This document shows, in pieces, positions 1 through 7,875 of a stretch of 51,201 nucleotides of DNA; positions within the stretch are counted from its first letter, which is position 1; each line of letters opens with the position of its first letter. The notes beneath the pieces are model-generated. The model ran no database searches, had not been told where the DNA came from, and saw only the letters and a program-made list of their open reading frames with translations. Source of the stretch: Akkermansia sp. (lineage in GTDB: Bacteria; Verrucomicrobiota; Verrucomicrobiia; Verrucomicrobiales; Akkermansiaceae). The position numbers were made by a program, and so were the translations under genes. The stretch is from positions 1 to 51,201 of the forward strand of contig JAFQGF010000047.1 in NCBI GenBank assembly GCA_017415555.1, given 5' to 3'.

Positions 1-27
1 AACCCATATAAGAGCATACATGCAAAG

Positions 28-49
28 CCCCCTGATTTGCACCAGGGGG
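28..49 (+). terminator. weak hairpin near window start, possible terminator of an upstream gene
   Basis: CCCCCTG at 28-34 pairs with CAGGGGG at 43-49 around an 8-base loop. The following bases are only moderately T-rich, so this may be a terminator of a gene outside the window or just a hairpin ahead of the lipoprotein gene. Confidence 0.3.
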
Positions 50-167
50 ATCTATTTGCAAAAAACGGCTGATGATTTTCGCTATCCTTTGATATAGGTA
101 TGCTCTACTTTTGGGAGCTTACCTATTTTGGACAGCTATGGCCGTTGTATGCTATGCTGATGGCGCT

Positions 168-812
168 ATGAATAAAGTTATATGTTATGTCCTTTTTCCT
201 GTTTACATGCTATTGGCGTCCTGCGTGTGCCAGGTACAGACGTCCGAAGCAATCGCTCTGCACGGGCAGGAATGCGAGGGCGTGATTATACCCGGCTGGG
301 GAAAGTGCAAACCGGAGTTCTACCAGGCCGGAGACAAGACGTATGTGAAAGGTTTCCGTACCCGACTGGAGCGAGTGAATACGGAACTCGCCTGGTACCA
401 GTGCCCCAGCAACCGGGAGGAATACATGCCGGTGGAAGGTGCGGAGCGTGTGCCGGTTTATGTGGATGTAAAGGGGGATGTAAGCTGTTATCCGGCCGAT
501 GAATTTCTGACAGCGCTGCCCGACGGCGCCACACCCGGAATTACTACGGTGACTACGGTGCCGTTCATGTCCTATATGAAATACAGCCCGATGGATGCCG
601 AGCATCCGGACCCTGTTGTTTGTCTTACTCCCATGCAGGCGAATGACCGCGCCTGGTATACAACGCCGCTTTCCTGGCTTAGCTTCATCGTGGTGGATGT
701 CCCCGCAACGATAGTGGCTTCCTCCTTTGGCGTGGTGTACACTATGCTGTCTCCGGATGAGTCCTTCTTCATGCAGTATGATGATTGGGGCTATACACCC
801 AGAGCAGAGTAG
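168..812 (+). CDS. small lipoprotein, family member A, function unknown
   Basis: About 214 residues. The chosen start gives a classic lipoprotein signal (MNK, hydrophobic stretch, lipobox LASC with the cysteine near residue 19); the longer in-frame start at 111 would bury this signal, so it is not preferred. No known domain is recognised. The mature part has an early FYQAGDKTYVKGF segment and ends with a hydrophobic stretch near WLSFIVVDVPATIVASS that could be membrane-associated. The same two landmarks recur in the lipoproteins at 23963-24601 and 35604-36209, so the three look like distant paralogues. It is convergent with priA, with only 14 bases between the two stops. Export as a lipoprotein is well supported; function is unknown. 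Confidence 0.75.
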   Translation: MNKVICYVLFPVYMLLASCVCQVQTSEAIALHGQECEGVIIPGWGKCKPEFYQAGDKTYVKGFRTRLERVNTELAWYQCPSNREEYMPVEGAERVPVYVDVKGDVSCYPADEFLTALPDGATPGITTVTTVPFMSYMKYSPMDAEHPDPVVCLTPMQANDRAWYTTPLSWLSFIVVDVPATIVASSFGVVYTMLSPDESFFMQYDDWGYTPRAE

Positions 813-826
813 TAGAATCTTACAGA

Positions 827-3079
827 TTACATAAAACTGTAGGCATCAATATCCAGCGTGATGGTAATATCCTCTCCGGCGTTGAGACGGGTAATTTCGC
901 GCGAAACAATGTCGGCAATGGTACGGGCACTCAGGGCATTGATGGTACATTGAAAGCGGAATTGCCCGTGAGCCTTGGCGATAGGTGCCGGGGCAGGCTC
1001 TGTGATTTCCACGCCCGGGGGGAGAAGAGCCGTAAGGCGTTTGTGCAGAGTTCGTAAGGAGAAGTCTGCCAGTTCTTCCCGTGGAGAACGTACAGTGAGG
1101 ACCGCCAGGTGGCGGAATGGGGGAAAGTTGAATTGCTGACGCAGCCCCAGTTCGTTTTCTGCAAAGCCGTCCGTATCGTGTCGGCGGGCGTATTGAATGG
1201 CTGCAGCATGCGGTGTATAGGTCTGAATGATGACTTCGCCGTCTATATCTCCGCGTCCGGCTCGACCGGCCACCTGTGTGAGCAGCTGGAATGTGCGCTC
1301 CGCAGCTCGGGGGTCGGGGATGCAGAGTCCTAAATCCGCGTTCAGCACACCTACCAGGGTGACGCCGGGGAAGTCCAGCCCCTTGGATATCATCTGCGTA
1401 CCCAGCAGTATATCAATGCGGTGCGCTCGGAAATCTGCCAGGATGTCGCGCAGAGCATTTTTGCGGGCCGTCACATCGGCATCTACGCGTTGCAGGCGAG
1501 CCTTGGGGAAGCAGTTGCGCAGCACTCGCTCCACTTTCTGAGTGCCGTAACCTTCCAGCAGGATGTTGTTCTCCCGGCACTCCGGGCAGCGGCGTGGTAC
1601 GACCGTGCGGAAGCCGCAGAGGTGGCAGATAAGGCGGTTCTCTGTGGCGTGATAGGTGAGGGGCAGGGCGCAGTGCTCGCAGGTGACAACGTGACCGCAA
1701 TCCGGGCATTGCAGGGCGCGGGCAAAGCCGCGGCGGTTCAGCAGCAGGATGGTCTGCTCTCCTTTGTTCAGGCGGTCCTCAATGGCCATACGCAGGCGTT
1801 CGGAGAGGATGCCGAGGTTGCGCTTGTCCTTAGGCTCGCTGCGCATGTCCAGCACGCGGGTAAGGGGCAGGCGCTGGCCGTCCGCTCGTTTATCCATGCG
1901 CAGCATATTGTATTTGCCGCAGTTGACGTTGTGCAGGCTCTCCAGCGATGGGGTGGCGGAGCCCAGCACGACCGTGGCTCCTTCCATACGGGCTCGCAGC
2001 ACGGCGAGATCGCGCCCATGGTAACGGGGGGCGTTTTCCTGTTTGTAGGAGGAATCGTGTTCCTCGTCCACAATGATGAGCCCCAGCTTCTGCACCGGTG
2101 CAAAGAGGGCGGAGCGAGGGCCGATGGCGATGCGGGCCCGGCCGCGGTGGATAGCGTGCCATTCGTCAAAGCGTTCGCCATCACTCATGGCGCTGTGTAG
2201 GATGGCCACCGCCCCCGGTGTGTCCGCAAAGCGGCTCTTGAAACGCGCCATGGTCTGCGGCGTGAGAGATATTTCCGGCACGAGGATGAGCACGCCGCGC
2301 CCGCTTTTCATCACGTGAGCTGCGGCTTGCAGGTACACCTCCGTTTTGCCTGAGCCGGTAACACCCTGCAGCAGCAGAGGCTTGCTGTCTGCGCTATCAC
2401 AGGCCGCTATAATTTTTTCCAGTGCTGCGGCCTGTTCCTCGTTCAGCTCCAGCGGGGAAGATTGCGCAAACTCTTCATTACCGGCGGGGTCACGGTGCAC
2501 TGCTTCTTCTTCTATGCGTATATAACCCTTGGCTTCCAGTGAGCGGCATGCAGGCAGCGAGGCAGTGCCTCCCAGGTCCGCCAGTGGTTCGCGCTTGTTC
2601 TCTCCATTGTGGAGGTAGCGCAGAATAGAGGCCTGGCGCGGTGCGCGGGCATTGATTTTGTTGAGCGTATCATCATCCGGCCATTTGAGCAGTACTGCCA
2701 CCTTGCGAGTTTTTTCCTCGTGGCGTTCCCGGCGCACCGGCTCCGGGACAATGCAGCGTATCATCTGCTCCACCGGCACGGCGTAATAGCGTGCGGCCCA
2801 TTCGGCCATATCCATCAGCACCGGGCTTACTGCCGGCGTGTCATCGATGAGCCGCGTAAGTGGTTTGAGGCGGTGGCCCCATTCTGCATCCGGCGCCACA
2901 AGATTGATAACAGTGCCGGTGGTGGAGCGACTGCGCAGCGGCACTTCCACCCGGCTGCCTCGGGTCACTCCCTGCATGGACTCCGGAATGGAATAATCCA
3001 GCACCATATCATTCAGGCCGTCCACCAGCACACGGGCTGCAGGGCGTGGGGTTTCTTCCTGAAAGAGGGCCTGTTGCAT
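827..3079 (-). CDS. priA: primosomal protein N', replication restart helicase PriA
   Basis: 750 residues, normal for PriA, the 3'-to-5' DNA helicase that reloads the replisome at collapsed forks. Visible parts are the N-terminal DNA-binding domain (first ~110 residues), a superfamily 2 helicase core with Walker A GVTGSGKT at about 239-246 and Walker B DEEH at 338-341, and the PriA zinc-binding insert with paired cysteines (CPDC, CEHC, CHLC, CPEC) at roughly 450-510. The C-terminal helicase motifs with QVAGRAGR are present. It follows khpA by 21 bases on the same strand and is probably co-transcribed from the promoter upstream of khpA. All family hallmarks are intact. Confidence 0.97.
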   Translation of the reverse strand: MQQALFQEETPRPAARVLVDGLNDMVLDYSIPESMQGVTRGSRVEVPLRSRSTTGTVINLVAPDAEWGHRLKPLTRLIDDTPAVSPVLMDMAEWAARYYAVPVEQMIRCIVPEPVRRERHEEKTRKVAVLLKWPDDDTLNKINARAPRQASILRYLHNGENKREPLADLGGTASLPACRSLEAKGYIRIEEEAVHRDPAGNEEFAQSSPLELNEEQAAALEKIIAACDSADSKPLLLQGVTGSGKTEVYLQAAAHVMKSGRGVLILVPEISLTPQTMARFKSRFADTPGAVAILHSAMSDGERFDEWHAIHRGRARIAIGPRSALFAPVQKLGLIIVDEEHDSSYKQENAPRYHGRDLAVLRARMEGATVVLGSATPSLESLHNVNCGKYNMLRMDKRADGQRLPLTRVLDMRSEPKDKRNLGILSERLRMAIEDRLNKGEQTILLLNRRGFARALQCPDCGHVVTCEHCALPLTYHATENRLICHLCGFRTVVPRRCPECRENNILLEGYGTQKVERVLRNCFPKARLQRVDADVTARKNALRDILADFRAHRIDILLGTQMISKGLDFPGVTLVGVLNADLGLCIPDPRAAERTFQLLTQVAGRAGRGDIDGEVIIQTYTPHAAAIQYARRHDTDGFAENELGLRQQFNFPPFRHLAVLTVRSPREELADFSLRTLHKRLTALLPPGVEITEPAPAPIAKAHGQFRFQCTINALSARTIADIVSREITRLNAGEDITITLDIDAYSFM

Positions 3080-3100
3080 GGGCCGTTCGGGGCTGGAGCG

Positions 3101-3394
3101 TCAGCTTTCTTCTTCCAGCTCTTCGCGCGAAAGAATATGTACCACCACCTTGACGCCTGCTTTTTCTCCCGCCGCTTTGGCAAGGGAGCGTATGGCAGAG
3201 GCTGTCATGCCGTTGCGGCCAATGATGCGGGGGATATCTCCCGGTTCCAGCACCAGACGGAAACGCAGCATATCCCCCTCTTCGCTGGAACCCACGCGTA
3301 GTTGCGCTTTGTCCGGATATTTAATGAGGGGGCTGACCACAGCCAGAAGGTACTTGCCTATGGATTCAATAATCTGTTGCATGGCGGCTGTCAT
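3101..3394 (-). CDS. khpA: KH-domain RNA-binding protein, KhpA family
   Basis: 97 residues from the ATG at 3394, or 93 from the ATG at 3382. It is a single KH domain with the RNA-contacting GxxG loop seen as IIGRNGMT, followed by the helix AIRSLAKAAGEKAG. KhpA proteins bind RNA, usually as a dimer with KhpB, and affect ribosome assembly or small-RNA function in other bacteria. Family alignment would favour the inner ATG, because homologues begin just before the first helix. The promoter position makes the outer ATG possible with a leader of only about 5 bases. It is the first gene of a khpA-priA unit. Confidence 0.85.
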   Translation of the reverse strand: MTAAMQQIIESIGKYLLAVVSPLIKYPDKAQLRVGSSEEGDMLRFRLVLEPGDIPRIIGRNGMTASAIRSLAKAAGEKAGVKVVVHILSREELEEES

Positions 3395-3405
3395 TTCTGT
3401 GCTAT

Positions 3406-3434
3406 ATATTATGCAAATTACTCCCCCCTGTCAA
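3406..3434 (-). promoter_or_regulatory. promoter of khpA-priA
   Basis: On the minus strand the -35 TTGACA (3434-3429) and -10 TAATAT (3411-3406) are separated by 17 bases. The -10 ends 11 bases before the ATG at 3394, so the predicted leader is very short. Confidence 0.7.
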
Positions 3435-3552
3435 GCGCACAGCAAGACACCCCGGGACAATCGCATTTGAATTATGACACGCGAGCCGACCGGAGCAAAG
3501 GCCTGTCAACTCATGCAAGCGAATGCGAGGAGATAGTAGACTGCTTTAGTGT

Positions 3553-5766
3553 TCAGTTTGTTTTGTTTTTTATGGTGTCTCGGAGAATCTTTTCGGCCAG
3601 CTTCATAATGTTACCCTGCGGGCTGTGGAGCAGGGGCAAATCGGCTGTCTTGAAGCCCTTTTCAATTTTCTCCAGACTGCTATTGCGTTCAGTGGCGTGT
3701 TCGACAGCTTCGCCGTTGTTTTCGGTTGTGCCGCGGATAATCTCAGTTTTCTCTGTAGCTTGGCCTGCCAGTTCCATGCAGCGAGCCCGGAAGAAGGTTT
3801 GCCAGCGCGGGAGGTAGTAATGCTCGAGCATTTCGGCAAACTGGCGGTGCGCGTAGTCATTGAGTACGCCGATTTCCGGGCTCCAGGTGGAAATGAGTTG
3901 GCGCAGAGCCTGTTCCATAGCCCTCTTGTCTTCGGGGGTGGCACCACGCCCGCGTGCGCCATCAATGAATCGGCCCAGCAGGTGGTATTCTGTGGTTGCC
4001 TGCACGGCAGCGCAGTCGCGGATGAGCTGCAGGAACTCTTCGCTCTCCTGGCGGAACGCTCGGGCATCCTTTCTATCGAATGCCTGTTTGCACCTGGGCA
4101 GGCAGGCACGCGCCCTATCTGACAATACCTGGCGGCAGAGGTCTGCGAGGTCGTGGCGGAAGGTGGGCAGCTCCGTCAGTTTGCGGCCTGCCGCCTTGCC
4201 AGCCTCCAGGTAGAGCTTGGCAGCGTCGACAATATCCTGCGGCTTGTAGTACATACCCGGTGCGGCCCAGGTGGAAGCCTTGCGGGCATTGAGGTTGGGG
4301 CGGGCGCACATGATGTTCTCCAGACTGCCTTCGCGGCGTTTGTCCGGTGTGAAGATGCCGGCCGCCAGCAGATGCAGAGCTCGGTGCAGGCGCTCGTCTG
4401 TGCTACCATAGCGGTTTCGGGTATAGTTGCGGATGTAGTCCGTGCGGTCAATCCGGCCCGGCGTGTTCATGCGGGTCCAGACAAGTTCGTAGAAGAAGGG
4501 ACTTGTCTCCAGCCCCTCGGATATCATGCCGATGCCGATAGCATTGCTGGTCTCTGTGGTGAGGTTTTCGAGCACATCCATGCCGCCGAACATTCCATGT
4601 TTGCCGCCAAAGTTGGATAGCTCGCACCATACAAAGGGGCGGCCGGCGTAGTTGAAATTCACCTGGGCTTTGGGTGTGAGGTCTTTTTGCAGCGCCAGAA
4701 TGATGGTGTTCTGCGGGTCGGTACCGGAGAGAAGCCGTGGGTCGGGGTTATGCCCCCAGGCCTGCAGAAGCCATTTACTGCCGGGGGAAGCGGCCTGCAT
4801 GGCTTTCTGTACGCAGCGGGCTGCTTCGTCCAGAGCGGTGTTGCCCTTGCGCCCGCCTTCGTGGAAGAGGTCGCCGCCGTATGCTTTGGCCGTTGTGCCG
4901 TAAACAGCATGCAGGTGCTTGTACCACAGGGCTGCTATGTCTGCAAAGGCGGGGCTTGTGGGTTGCAGCACGCAGGGGCGGGGATATCCGCACCAGCGCC
5001 CCTGGGGCAGCAGTTTGCCGTTGAGCCCCTCCTGCGGAAAGTCGTGGGGAAGAAAGCCTACATAGCCTTGCAGCACGGGTTCCATCCCGAGGGATTTCAT
5101 GCGCTCCACCATGAAGCGGCCCAGCTCTGCCTCGCTGTCGATGAGTGACTGGCTTACCGGGCCACCTTCGCCTTCCATGTTGCCCATGTTCCACCAGGCC
5201 GAATAGCAGGGATTCGGAATGAATTGGCGGATTTTTTCTGCGGGGTAATCCAGCTCGCTGAGAACATTCTGCCAGACTTTTTCCAGACCGGAGGTCACCA
5301 GCACATATTGCACACCGTTGAGGGCCAGGAGGTCCAGTTCTCGTTCCCAGCGCGCTTTGTCCCAGGCGGCGGTGGTGTAGCTGAGCGTACAGTAGTTGAA
5401 GGCGTAATTGAAGGGACGGGCATTGGGTACCACGACCTTTCGTGTGGGGATGACGAATTGAGCGGCACTGCTGTTATCGCCATTCCAGGAGAAATGCACA
5501 TGCGCCATGTTTCTCAGGTAATAACCATAGGCGCGGATGCATTCCCGCACATTGGCTGCGGAGATGACAAGGCGGCGCCCCTTGCCTTCTATGACTGGGG
5601 ATGCTAGCTCCGGGGCGAGGCGGAAAACAATATGGGCGGCAAACTGTGGTGTGACACGTTTTACCAGAGCGTTTGCCGGTGCAACGGCCGGCTCTGCCGG
5701 CGATTCGTATCCTGCCAGCGGCAGGCATAAGGTGGAAAGAAAGAGCGCGTTTAGGTATGTCTTCAT
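3553..5766 (-). CDS. secreted alpha-N-acetylglucosaminidase, glycoside hydrolase family 89
   Basis: 737 residues from the ATG at 5766, which gives a clear signal peptide (MKTYLNALFLSTLCLPLAG); the in-frame ATG at 5781 adds five residues that spoil it. GH89 enzymes release terminal alpha-linked GlcNAc, as in gastric-type mucin O-glycans and heparan sulfate. Family landmarks are the NMEGEGGP segment, YGGDLFHEGG and GMISEGLETSPFFYEL. By analogy with human NAGLU, Glu303 (in FHEGG) is the likely acid/base and Glu417 (in SEGLE) the likely nucleophile. An N-terminal alpha/beta domain precedes the barrel and the C-terminus is helical. No carbohydrate-binding module is visible. Upstream is a terminator, so it probably has its own promoter, which I could not place. 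Family assignment is strong; the natural substrate is inferred. Confidence 0.93.
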   Translation of the reverse strand: MKTYLNALFLSTLCLPLAGYESPAEPAVAPANALVKRVTPQFAAHIVFRLAPELASPVIEGKGRRLVISAANVRECIRAYGYYLRNMAHVHFSWNGDNSSAAQFVIPTRKVVVPNARPFNYAFNYCTLSYTTAAWDKARWERELDLLALNGVQYVLVTSGLEKVWQNVLSELDYPAEKIRQFIPNPCYSAWWNMGNMEGEGGPVSQSLIDSEAELGRFMVERMKSLGMEPVLQGYVGFLPHDFPQEGLNGKLLPQGRWCGYPRPCVLQPTSPAFADIAALWYKHLHAVYGTTAKAYGGDLFHEGGRKGNTALDEAARCVQKAMQAASPGSKWLLQAWGHNPDPRLLSGTDPQNTIILALQKDLTPKAQVNFNYAGRPFVWCELSNFGGKHGMFGGMDVLENLTTETSNAIGIGMISEGLETSPFFYELVWTRMNTPGRIDRTDYIRNYTRNRYGSTDERLHRALHLLAAGIFTPDKRREGSLENIMCARPNLNARKASTWAAPGMYYKPQDIVDAAKLYLEAGKAAGRKLTELPTFRHDLADLCRQVLSDRARACLPRCKQAFDRKDARAFRQESEEFLQLIRDCAAVQATTEYHLLGRFIDGARGRGATPEDKRAMEQALRQLISTWSPEIGVLNDYAHRQFAEMLEHYYLPRWQTFFRARCMELAGQATEKTEIIRGTTENNGEAVEHATERNSSLEKIEKGFKTADLPLLHSPQGNIMKLAEKILRDTIKNKTN

Positions 5767-5770
5767 AGCT

Positions 5771-5810
5771 AAAAAATGCACCCGTATCTGTCTTTGGCGG
5801 ATACGGGTGC
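5771..5810 (-). terminator. rho-independent terminator after the secretion cluster
   Basis: A perfect 11-bp stem (5800-5810 with 5778-5788, arms GATACGGGTGC and its complement) with an 11-base loop, followed on the minus strand by six T residues (5776-5771). It ends transcription coming from the pseudopilin gene, five bases before the GH89 start. Confidence 0.85.
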
Positions 5811-5846
5811 GGGAGTAAGGGGTGATTATCCGGTATGCTGTGTGTG

Positions 5847-6506
5847 TTACCAGACCTGGATGTTGGACACGTTGTCGCTATTCTCGGCGTCCTTTGTCAG
5901 GCCATCTCCTTTGCCATCCGGTCCGAGGGAGAAGATGTCAAAGTCGGGGTTGATACCCATACCGGTTTTGCCGTCTTCATCCATCACTTCACAGCCGAGG
6001 CGGTAGCGGTAGGGCTGATTCCAGGGGTCGATGATAGCATAGCGCTTGCCTTTGATGCGCTTGCCCTTGGAATCCTTGCCGTTTACCTTGACTTTGATGC
6101 AGGGGATACCTTCTTCTCTCTCCTTGGACTTGGTGTTCTCGATGACGATGAGCTGCTCGCAGTATGGCATTCTCGTGCTGCCATTCTCATCTTTATCGGG
6201 ATTCCCATCGCTGTCCCAGTCGCAGTAGAGTGCCGAGTAGAGGATGGTGGAACTCACGGCATCGCCCTTGCCATACGGCAGGATGTCACCATTGTCCGAG
6301 CGATAGGCATTCATTCCCTGAGCAAGCATGCCCACATGGGATTGAGCCAGAGTATTCATCTGCTTGCTGTCTACCCAGCCTTTGGCTTGCCAGCCCAAGG
6401 CAGCAAGACCTGCCAGAATAGCAATGGCTACGAGTACCTCTATCAGGGTGAACCCTTTGCGGGTACAGTTGTTAAGGAGTTTCATGTCGCTCTGCAGGGT
6501 GTGCAT
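5847..6506 (-). CDS. type II secretion major pseudopilin, GspG-like
   Basis: 219 residues with a prepilin leader: positively charged CTRKG followed by FTLIEVLVAIAILAGLAAL, with cleavage expected after Gly18 and the conserved Glu at mature position 5. The C-terminal half carries a GspG signature: DPWNQPYRYR, then DFDIFSLGPDGKGDG, then NVSNIQVW. In GspG this region binds calcium and stabilises the pseudopilus. The ATG shares its first base with the TAA of the upstream gspF/pilC gene (TAATG), which suggests coupled translation; an inner ATG at 6485 would also leave a usable leader. It lies just downstream of the platform protein and two assembly ATPases, and a terminator follows. No prepilin peptidase or secretin is in the window. 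Confidence 0.88.
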   Translation of the reverse strand: MHTLQSDMKLLNNCTRKGFTLIEVLVAIAILAGLAALGWQAKGWVDSKQMNTLAQSHVGMLAQGMNAYRSDNGDILPYGKGDAVSSTILYSALYCDWDSDGNPDKDENGSTRMPYCEQLIVIENTKSKEREEGIPCIKVKVNGKDSKGKRIKGKRYAIIDPWNQPYRYRLGCEVMDEDGKTGMGINPDFDIFSLGPDGKGDGLTKDAENSDNVSNIQVW

Positions 6507-7798
6507 TACACGCTTTCCATAATCTTCATCATCGGCATGAACATGGCGAGCACGATACCACCCACCACAACAGCGAGGAAGACAATCATGAGCGGCTCAA
6601 GCATGGCTGTCAGTGCGGTCACGCTGTTGTCCACTTCTTCATCATATACCTCGGCTACCTTCATGAGCATGTCTGGCAGCTGACCGGTTTCCTCACCCAC
6701 GTCCACCATGGAAATCATCATGGGCGGGAAGATGTTGTTGGCAGAGCTCATGGGGGTTACGATGGATTCACCTTCGCGTACGGAATCATGAATCTTGTTC
6801 ACCGCATCGGCCACGATGATGTTGCCGGCTGTGTCTCGGGTAATCATGAGAGCCTGCAAAATCGGTACACCGGAGGATACCAGGGTGCCGAAGGTACGGG
6901 AGAAACGTGCAACGGCATTCACGCGGGCAAGATGTCCCAGCTTGGGAACCTTGAGGGTAAAGGCATCCATGGCACGAGCGCCCTTGGGGGTACGCTTCCA
7001 TACGCTGAGACCTGCAATGGCGGCAATCAGAATGCCGATGAATACTACGGCATTGGGTACGAAGGGAATAAGGCTGTCTGCCATGCAATTATCCGAGAAG
7101 CTGAACACGAATTCGGAGAGAGCCGGCAGCTCCATGTTCTGGCCTTCAAACATTTCCTTAAACTTGGGCACGATAACAAGCATCAGGAAGATAAGAATAC
7201 CCACGGCAATAACCATGATGATGAGCGGATACACCATGGCCGAAGATACCTTACCGCGCAGTTTGTTGGCCTTTTCCTGGTATTCGGCAAGGCGGTTGAG
7301 CACGACTTCCAGCACACCGCCAATCTCACCGGCCTTCACCATGTTGACGAAGAGGCGGTTGAACATCTTAGGATAGGCAGAGAGAGCCTCTGAGAAAGTG
7401 GAACCACCCTGTACGGATTCGCCAATGGCGCCAATGGTGGCACGAAGATTGGGATTTGGCTCCTGCTTGTTGAGCACATTGAGGCTTTGAAGCAGCGGCA
7501 GACCGGCATCGATGAGGGTGGCAAGCTGACGGGTGAATACCATGAGCTCCTTCTGGCTCACGCTGCCGCCGGCCTTGCCGCTCTTCTTGGCGGCATCACC
7601 TTTCTTGCCCTTGGCTCCCTTTTTCTTAACTTCCTTGGCAGCGGAGGGTTTGGCTCCCTTGGCTGCTTCTTCGCATTCGCGAAGCAGCAGACCCTGGGAA
7701 CGAATCATCTCGGCGGCAGCCATTTTGCTGTCGGCCGTGATGATGCCGGTCTTCTCTACGCCGTTCTGATCCAGCGCGGTATATTTGAAATTAGGCAT
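6506..7798 (-). CDS. type II secretion / type IV pilus inner-membrane platform protein, GspF/PilC family
   Basis: 430 residues, slightly longer than the usual ~400. After a short N-terminal FKYTALDQNG module there is an unusual Lys/Ala-rich linker (about residues 46-78, with KEVKKKGAKGKKGD), then two copies of the T2SF helical domain. These are marked by FTRQLATLIDAGLPLLQSL and FSRTFGTLVSSGVPILQAL. Three hydrophobic segments lie near 200-220, 250-270 and at the C-terminus. The protein anchors the assembly ATPase to the inner membrane and moves pseudopilin subunits. It has its own promoter in the 77-bp gap after the ATPase gene and is translationally coupled to the GspG-like gene. The charged linker is the only odd feature. 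Confidence 0.93.
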   Translation of the reverse strand: MPNFKYTALDQNGVEKTGIITADSKMAAAEMIRSQGLLLRECEEAAKGAKPSAAKEVKKKGAKGKKGDAAKKSGKAGGSVSQKELMVFTRQLATLIDAGLPLLQSLNVLNKQEPNPNLRATIGAIGESVQGGSTFSEALSAYPKMFNRLFVNMVKAGEIGGVLEVVLNRLAEYQEKANKLRGKVSSAMVYPLIIMVIAVGILIFLMLVIVPKFKEMFEGQNMELPALSEFVFSFSDNCMADSLIPFVPNAVVFIGILIAAIAGLSVWKRTPKGARAMDAFTLKVPKLGHLARVNAVARFSRTFGTLVSSGVPILQALMITRDTAGNIIVADAVNKIHDSVREGESIVTPMSSANNIFPPMMISMVDVGEETGQLPDMLMKVAEVYDEEVDNSVTALTAMLEPLMIVFLAVVVGGIVLAMFMPMMKIMESV

Positions 7799-7841
7799 AA
7801 TGATTGGTGTAAGTTTGCGGAAAATTGATAATTACGTATAA

Positions 7842-7870
7842 AAAATAGCAGATACGAGAGGCGGCGTCAA
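7842..7870 (-). promoter_or_regulatory. promoter of the gspF-gspG pair
   Basis: On the minus strand TTGACG (7870-7865) and TATTTT (7847-7842) are 17 bases apart, in the gap between the downstream ATPase gene and the platform gene. The -10 is imperfect. Confidence 0.5.
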
Positions 7871-7875
7871 GCTAA

